A stretch of DNA of 6,944 nucleotides from positions 1 to 6,944 of the forward strand of contig CAMLFJ010000181.1 of NCBI GenBank assembly GCA_946479205.1. Reading direction: 5' to 3'. The position numbers and the translations under genes were made by a program. This document shows, piece after piece, positions 1-6,944 of this stretch. How positions within the stretch are numbered: the stretch's first letter is position 1; every line of letters starts with the position of its first letter. This DNA comes from an uncultured bacterium. GTDB lineage: Bacteria > Methylomirabilota > Methylomirabilia > Rokubacteriales > CSP1-6. The notes beneath the pieces were generated by a model. That model was not told the DNA's origin, searched no databases, and saw nothing but the letters and a program-made list of their open reading frames with translations.

Positions 1-33
1 CAGGAACGGGCATGGACCGGATCGGTTCAGCAT
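1..33 (-). CDS. Possible start of a downstream gene, only 11 codons in the window
   Basis: An ATG at 31-33 opens a frame reading MLNRSGPCPFL to the window edge. It is preceded by a good Shine-Dalgarno (GAGGAG, nine bases upstream) and lies 30 bases after the TAG of the DHOD-like gene, on the same strand. This spacing suits a fifth operon member. Too little is visible to name a product. The same frame is also open from the preceding TAG (QRSEYEENRA before the Met), so a non-ATG start slightly upstream is possible; a second ATG at 11-13, in another frame, lacks a clear ribosome binding site. Confidence 0.35.
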   Translation of the reverse strand, partial: MLNRSGPCPFL

Positions 34-42
34 GGCTCGGTT

Positions 43-48
43 CTCCTC
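43..48 (-). promoter_or_regulatory. Shine-Dalgarno candidate for the gene leaving the window
   Basis: GAGGAG on the minus strand, with AACCGAGCC (9 bases) between it and the ATG at 31-33. It is the main support for a gene starting there, and it lies in the only non-overlapping gap in the window. Confidence 0.4.
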
Positions 49-63
49 GTACTCGGAGCGCTG

Positions 64-1082
64 CTACGCGGGGCCGGGCCGCGGCCCGGTCCGGAGCGCA
101 TAGGAGCTCAGCACCTTCATGTAGTTGGCCCGCTCGAACGCGGCCGGGTCGCGAACCGCCCGGTAGCTCATGCTGCCCTGCATCTGCCGGATCGACTCGT
201 ACTCGTGGGCTCCCATCCAGTCGAGCAGCCCCTCGCGCACGGCGGTGAGGTGCTCGATGCCGTGCTGGAGCAGCGCCGAGGTCATCATCGCGATCCGCGC
301 GCCCGCCATCATGGATTTCAGGACGTCGTGGGCGGTGTGCACGCCCCCGGTGACGGCGAGATCGGGCCGGACGCGACCGTGCAGGATGGCAACCCAGTGC
401 AGCCTTACCAGAAGCTCGTGCGAGCTCGACAGGGTGAGATGTGGCACGACCTCGAGACTCTCCAGGTCGAAGTCCGGAAGGTAGAACCGGTTGAAGAGCA
501 CCAGCGCATCGGCGCCCGCCCGGTCGAGGCGGCGCGCGAGGTTCGCCGGGGCGCTGAAGGTGTGGCCGAGCTTGACCGCGACGGGGATGCGGACACTCGC
601 CTTGACGTCCCGCACCAGGTCCACGTACCGTCGCTCCACCTCCTCGGAGGTCATGGCGGGGTCGGTGGGGATGTAATAGACGTTCAACTCGAGAGCATCG
701 GCACCGGCTTGCTCGATCTTCCGGGCGTAGGAGATCCAGCCGCCGCTGGAGATACCGTTCAGGCTGCCCACGACCGGGATCCGGACGGCGGCCTTGGCTC
801 GCCGGATGTGCTCGAGATACGCGTCCGGTCCGATCTTGTAGCTCTGCATGTCCGGAAAGTAGGACACCGCCTCGGCGTAGCTCTCCGCCCCGTGGGTGAG
901 AGCACGGTCGAGCTGTGAGCTCTCGACCGTGATCTGCTCCTCGAAGAGCGAGTGCAGCACCACCGCCGCCGCCCCCGCGTCCTCCATCCGGCGAATGTTG
1001 TCGACGCTCTCGCACAGCGGTCCCGCCGAGCACACCAGCGGGTTCGCGAGTGACAGCCCGAGATACCGCGTCGAGAGATCGA

Positions 1083-1086
<4 letters not shown>
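64..1086 (-). CDS. Dihydroorotate dehydrogenase-like flavoprotein (not a canonical PyrD)
   Basis: A 340-residue FMN-binding TIM barrel of the dihydroorotate dehydrogenase superfamily, closest in appearance to the group annotated 'dihydroorotate dehydrogenase-like protein'. The N-terminus [20 protein letters not shown] is the usual first strand and flavin loop. VAVKLG (169-174, with Lys172), [11 protein letters not shown] (197-207) and the phosphate-binding [11 protein letters not shown] (244-254) with [10 protein letters not shown] (263-272) fit FMN binding. The catalytic loop is the odd part: true enzymes have N-x-S-[CS]-P-N with a Cys or Ser base, while this protein reads [11 protein letters not shown] (133-143), leaving Tyr138 where the base should be. 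Pyrimidine synthesis is therefore unlikely. There are no cysteine clusters and no membrane segment. The C-terminus ([23 protein letters not shown]) is typical of this group, which from memory often sits beside nifJ. It follows PFOR with a 4-base ATGA overlap and its own GGAGG. A role as redox partner or accessory of PFOR is inference only. Confidence 0.9.
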
Positions 1087-4693
<3,607 letters not shown>

Positions 4694-4694
<1 letters not shown>

Positions 4695-5758
4695 CACCGG
4701 GTCCCCGCGACCGGCTCGTAGAGACAGAGCGGATCCTCGGCCAGGGGATCGCCCGTCGCCGCCAGCGCCCGGGCGCGGGAGCCGCCGCAGGCTTCCCGCC
4801 ACTCGCACCGCCCGCACCGGCCTCCGAAGAGGTCGGGGCGCCGCAGCGCGCGGAAGAGCCCGGAATCCCGGTAGAGGTCGACCGGGTCCGCGGCCCTCAC
4901 GTTGCCGGACGGCAGGGCGAAGAAGCCTGAAGGTTGGACTAGGCCGGCGTGCGAGATGAACATGATGCCGTTGCCGTCCCGGATGCCCGCGCCGGGTCCG
5001 ACCGCCTGGCTCGCCGGGGCGGCGCCTGTCCGACGCGCACCCTTGCGGACCACCCGGCGGAAGTGGGGAGCCTCGGTGGTGGTGACGACGGGCCCGTCCG
5101 GGCTCGCCAGATCCAGCAGCGTCTCGAACAGCCGCTCGCAGGCCGCGGCCGTGATGGGCCGGAGCACTGTGCCCCGCCCGACCGCGACGAGGAAGAAGAG
5201 GCTCCACCGGGCCGCGCCCAGGCCCGCGGCCACCGCGTGGACCGCGGGCAGGTCCGCGAGCGTCTCCTCGCAGACCAGCGTATTCACCTGGAACGGCATG
5301 CCCGCGGCGACGCACGCGCGCGCAGCGGCGACGGTGCGATCGAAGCACCCGGGAACGCCGCGGAGGGCGTCATGCCGGGTGGCCTCGGAGCCGTCCAGAC
5401 TCAGCGAGACGGCCTCCACGCCGGCCGCCGCGAGCCGGTCGATCATCCGCGGTGTCAACAGCGGCGTCGCGCTGGGCGCCACCGACACCCCGAAGCCCCG
5501 CGCCTGCGCCGCGGCGATCAGCTCGAAGAGATCCGGCCGCTTGAGCGGGTCACCTCCCGTCAGGACCAGATGCGGCAGCGGCGCGCCGAAGCGCGCCAGC
5601 CGGTCGACGAGGGCAAGGCCTTCCGGCGCCGTGAGCTCGGCCGGATCGGGCTCGGGCGCGGCCTCGGCGCGGCAGTGGCGGCAGGCCAGGTCGCACGCCC
5701 GTGTCAGCTCCCAGTAGACCCGGCGGGGAGCCCGGTCGAAGCGGAGGGCAGAGATCAT
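4694..5758 (-). CDS. Radical SAM/SPASM domain protein (AhbD/NirJ-like, resembles TIGR04053), substrate unknown
   Basis: A complete 354-residue radical SAM enzyme. The N-terminus, FDRAPRRVYWELTRACDLAC, carries the CxxxCxxC motif that binds the SAM-cleaving [4Fe-4S] cluster (Cys22, Cys26, Cys29). TGGDP (67-71) is the SAM-binding GGE-like motif and SLSLDG (118-123) a later barrel strand. The C-terminal part has GNVR (285-288), then Cys315, Cys318, Cys324 (CGRCEWREACGGSRARA) and Cys345 (EDPLCLYEP). This is a SPASM-type auxiliary cluster region as found in heme synthase AhbD, the heme d1 protein NirJ and the related TIGR04053 family. A Ser sits at PSGF (276-279), where I would expect Cys in AhbD-like proteins (from memory). 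Known relatives modify tetrapyrroles or peptides; no precursor peptide or heme gene is visible here, so I assign no reaction. The start is fixed by the 4-base overlap with the citrate synthase stop. Its own stop overlaps the PFOR start by one base, so it is co-translated with PFOR. No strong Shine-Dalgarno precedes it (only GAGCGGCGG). Confidence 0.88.
5755..5758 (-). promoter_or_regulatory. ATGA stop/start overlap, gltA to radical SAM gene
   Basis: ATGA on the minus strand holds the radical SAM start (5758-5756) and the citrate synthase stop (TGA, 5757-5755). With no strong Shine-Dalgarno upstream, translation of the radical SAM gene is probably coupled to that of citrate synthase. Confidence 0.82.
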
Positions 5759-6944
5759 CCGCCGCTCACGGGTGACTCATCTCGCTTGCCGATCTCCAGG
5801 TAGCCGCGCGATCCCGGCCCCAGGTACAGCTGGCGGGGCCGCGCGATCTTCTGCTCCGGATCCCCCCGCATCTCCTGCCACTGGGCGAGCCAGCCGCTCG
5901 TGCGCGGGATGGCGAAGAGAACCGGGAACATCTCCACCGGGAAGCCGATGGCCTGATAGATCAGCCCGGAGTAGAAGTCTACGTTGGGATAGAGCCGCCG
6001 CGAGACGAAGTACTCGTCCTCGAGCGCGATCCGCTCCAGCTCGAGCGCGATGGGCAGGAGCTCGCTCGGCCGCGTGACCTCGAACACCTCGTCGGCCATG
6101 CGCTTGATGATCTTGGCGCGCGGGTCGTAATTCTTGTACACGCGATGACCGAACCCCATCAGCTTGGCCTTGCCCTCCTTCACCTGCTGGATGAACTCGG
6201 GGATCCGATCCTTGGAGCCGACGGCGCGGAGCATCCGGAGCACTTGCTCGTTGGCCCCGCCATGGAGCGGGCCGTAGAGCGCGGCCACGCCCCCGGCCAA
6301 AGCCGAGTACGGGTCTACCTGGGACGAGCCCACGCTGCGGACGGCATTGGTCGAGCAGTTCTGCTCGTGGTCGGCGTGGAGGATAAACAGCACCTCCAGC
6401 GCCCGCTCGATGGTCCGGTTGGGCTCGTACTTCACCTCGGTGGTCTTGAACAGCATGTTGAGGAAGTTGCCGGTGTAGGAGAGCTCGTTGTCGGGATAGG
6501 CGTAGGGCAACCCCAGGCTGTGACGGAAGGCGAAGGCGGCCAGGGTCGGCATCTTGGCGACGAGCCGGATGATCTGAAGGCGCCGGGTCTCGGGGTCCGA
6601 GGCGTCACGGGCTTCCGGGTAGAAGGTGGACAGGGCCGCCACCGTGGAGATCAGCATCCCCATCGGGTGGGCATCGTGATGGAACCCGTCCATGAACTTC
6701 TTGATGTTCTCGTGGACCCAGGTGTGGTGCGTGATCTGCCAGACCCAGCTGTCCATCTGGTCGAGCGTGGGCAGCTCCCCGTGCAGCAACAGGTAGGCCA
6801 CCTCCAGGTAGTTGGACCGCTCGGCCAGCTCCTCGATGGGATAGCCGCGGTAACGGAGAATGCCCTGGTCGCCGTCGATCTCGGTGATTCGGCTCACGGT
6901 GGACGCCGTGTTCATGAAGGCCGGGTCATAGGACAGCAGGCCGA
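5755..6944 (-). CDS. gltA: Citrate synthase, 5' end cut off by the window edge
   Basis: Citrate synthase condenses acetyl-CoA with oxaloacetate to citrate, the entry step of the TCA cycle, in the cytoplasm. The reading frame is open to the window edge: ten codons before the Met at 6913-6915 read GLLSYDPAFM, which matches the conserved motif ahead of the family's NTAS..ITEIDGD..ILRYRGYPI block. That Met is therefore internal and the true start lies beyond 6944. About 396 codons are present; roughly 40 N-terminal residues are missing compared with the ~430 aa bacterial enzymes. Counting from the internal Met, the catalytic residues are His218 (LYGPLHGGANE), His257 (GFGHRVYKNYDPRA) and Asp313 (NVDFYSG). 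HADHEQN (180-186) and IPRTSGWLAQW (336-346) carry further substrate-binding residues. All are intact, so the enzyme should be active. The sequence resembles the GltA-type bacterial enzymes more than methylcitrate synthases, though 2-methylcitrate synthase cannot be fully excluded. It is the first gene seen in the operon and its stop overlaps the next start by 4 bases. Confidence 0.96.
   Translation of the reverse strand, partial: GLLSYDPAFMNTASTVSRITEIDGDQGILRYRGYPIEELAERSNYLEVAYLLLHGELPTLDQMDSWVWQITHHTWVHENIKKFMDGFHHDAHPMGMLISTVAALSTFYPEARDASDPETRRLQIIRLVAKMPTLAAFAFRHSLGLPYAYPDNELSYTGNFLNMLFKTTEVKYEPNRTIERALEVLFILHADHEQNCSTNAVRSVGSSQVDPYSALAGGVAALYGPLHGGANEQVLRMLRAVGSKDRIPEFIQQVKEGKAKLMGFGHRVYKNYDPRAKIIKRMADEVFEVTRPSELLPIALELERIALEDEYFVSRRLYPNVDFYSGLIYQAIGFPVEMFPVLFAIPRTSGWLAQWQEMRGDPEQKIARPRQLYLGPGSRGYLEIGKRDESPVSGG

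Noticed and set aside
1..63. Rho-independent terminator after the DHOD-like gene
   Set aside because: I see no GC-rich hairpin followed by a U-run; only a direct repeat of AACCGA, which does not form a stem.
205..918. Plus-strand open frames of 100-240 codons over the DHOD-like gene (also 1050-1685 and 4949-5803 over the other genes)
   Set aside because: All lie fully antisense to well-supported genes, have biased composition and show no motif; they are by-products of high GC.
4695..5348. A 218-codon N-terminal extension of PFOR
   Set aside because: The frame is open but overlaps the radical SAM gene, translates to low-complexity Arg/Gly/Pro-rich sequence, and PFOR homology begins just after the ATG at 4694.
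6913..6915. The Met at this position as the citrate synthase start
   Set aside because: The ten upstream codons in the same frame (GLLSYDPAF before Met) match the conserved citrate synthase N-terminal motif, so the gene continues past the window.

Overview
The window is wall-to-wall coding DNA, strongly GC-rich with G/C-ending codons, and every supported gene lies on the minus strand. Read in the direction of transcription (from high to low coordinates) the order is: citrate synthase (gltA, 5' end beyond the window), a radical SAM/SPASM protein, a full-length single-chain pyruvate:ferredoxin (flavodoxin) oxidoreductase (nifJ-type PFOR), and a dihydroorotate dehydrogenase-like flavoprotein. 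A further gene may begin in the last 33 bases. I see no tRNA, rRNA, CRISPR array, mobile element, promoter or terminator.

The three junctions between the four main genes are stop/start overlaps (ATGA at 5755-5758, TGATG at 4692-4696, ATGA at 1083-1086), so these genes are almost certainly one translationally coupled operon whose promoter lies beyond base 6944. PFOR interconverts pyruvate plus CoA with acetyl-CoA, CO2 and reduced ferredoxin, and citrate synthase joins acetyl-CoA to oxaloacetate. Two enzymes that meet at acetyl-CoA are therefore co-expressed. The same pair would also fit a reversed ('reverse oxidative') TCA cycle, but the window cannot show direction. The two other proteins are the less understood part. 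The radical SAM protein has the architecture of the heme-synthesis-related AhbD/NirJ-like SPASM group with no known substrate here. The DHOD-like protein has the FMN-barrel fold but has lost the Ser/Cys catalytic-base motif of true dihydroorotate dehydrogenases.

The organism is a bacterium with a GC-rich genome and low-potential ferredoxin metabolism, so an anaerobe, a facultative anaerobe or a soil/sediment lineage. Uncultured GC-rich phyla such as Methylomirabilota/Rokubacteria, Acidobacteriota or former deltaproteobacteria would fit, but this is inference from composition and gene content only. The system is mostly recognisable central metabolism. What deserves a second look is the tight packaging of two functionally unassigned redox proteins with PFOR and citrate synthase.
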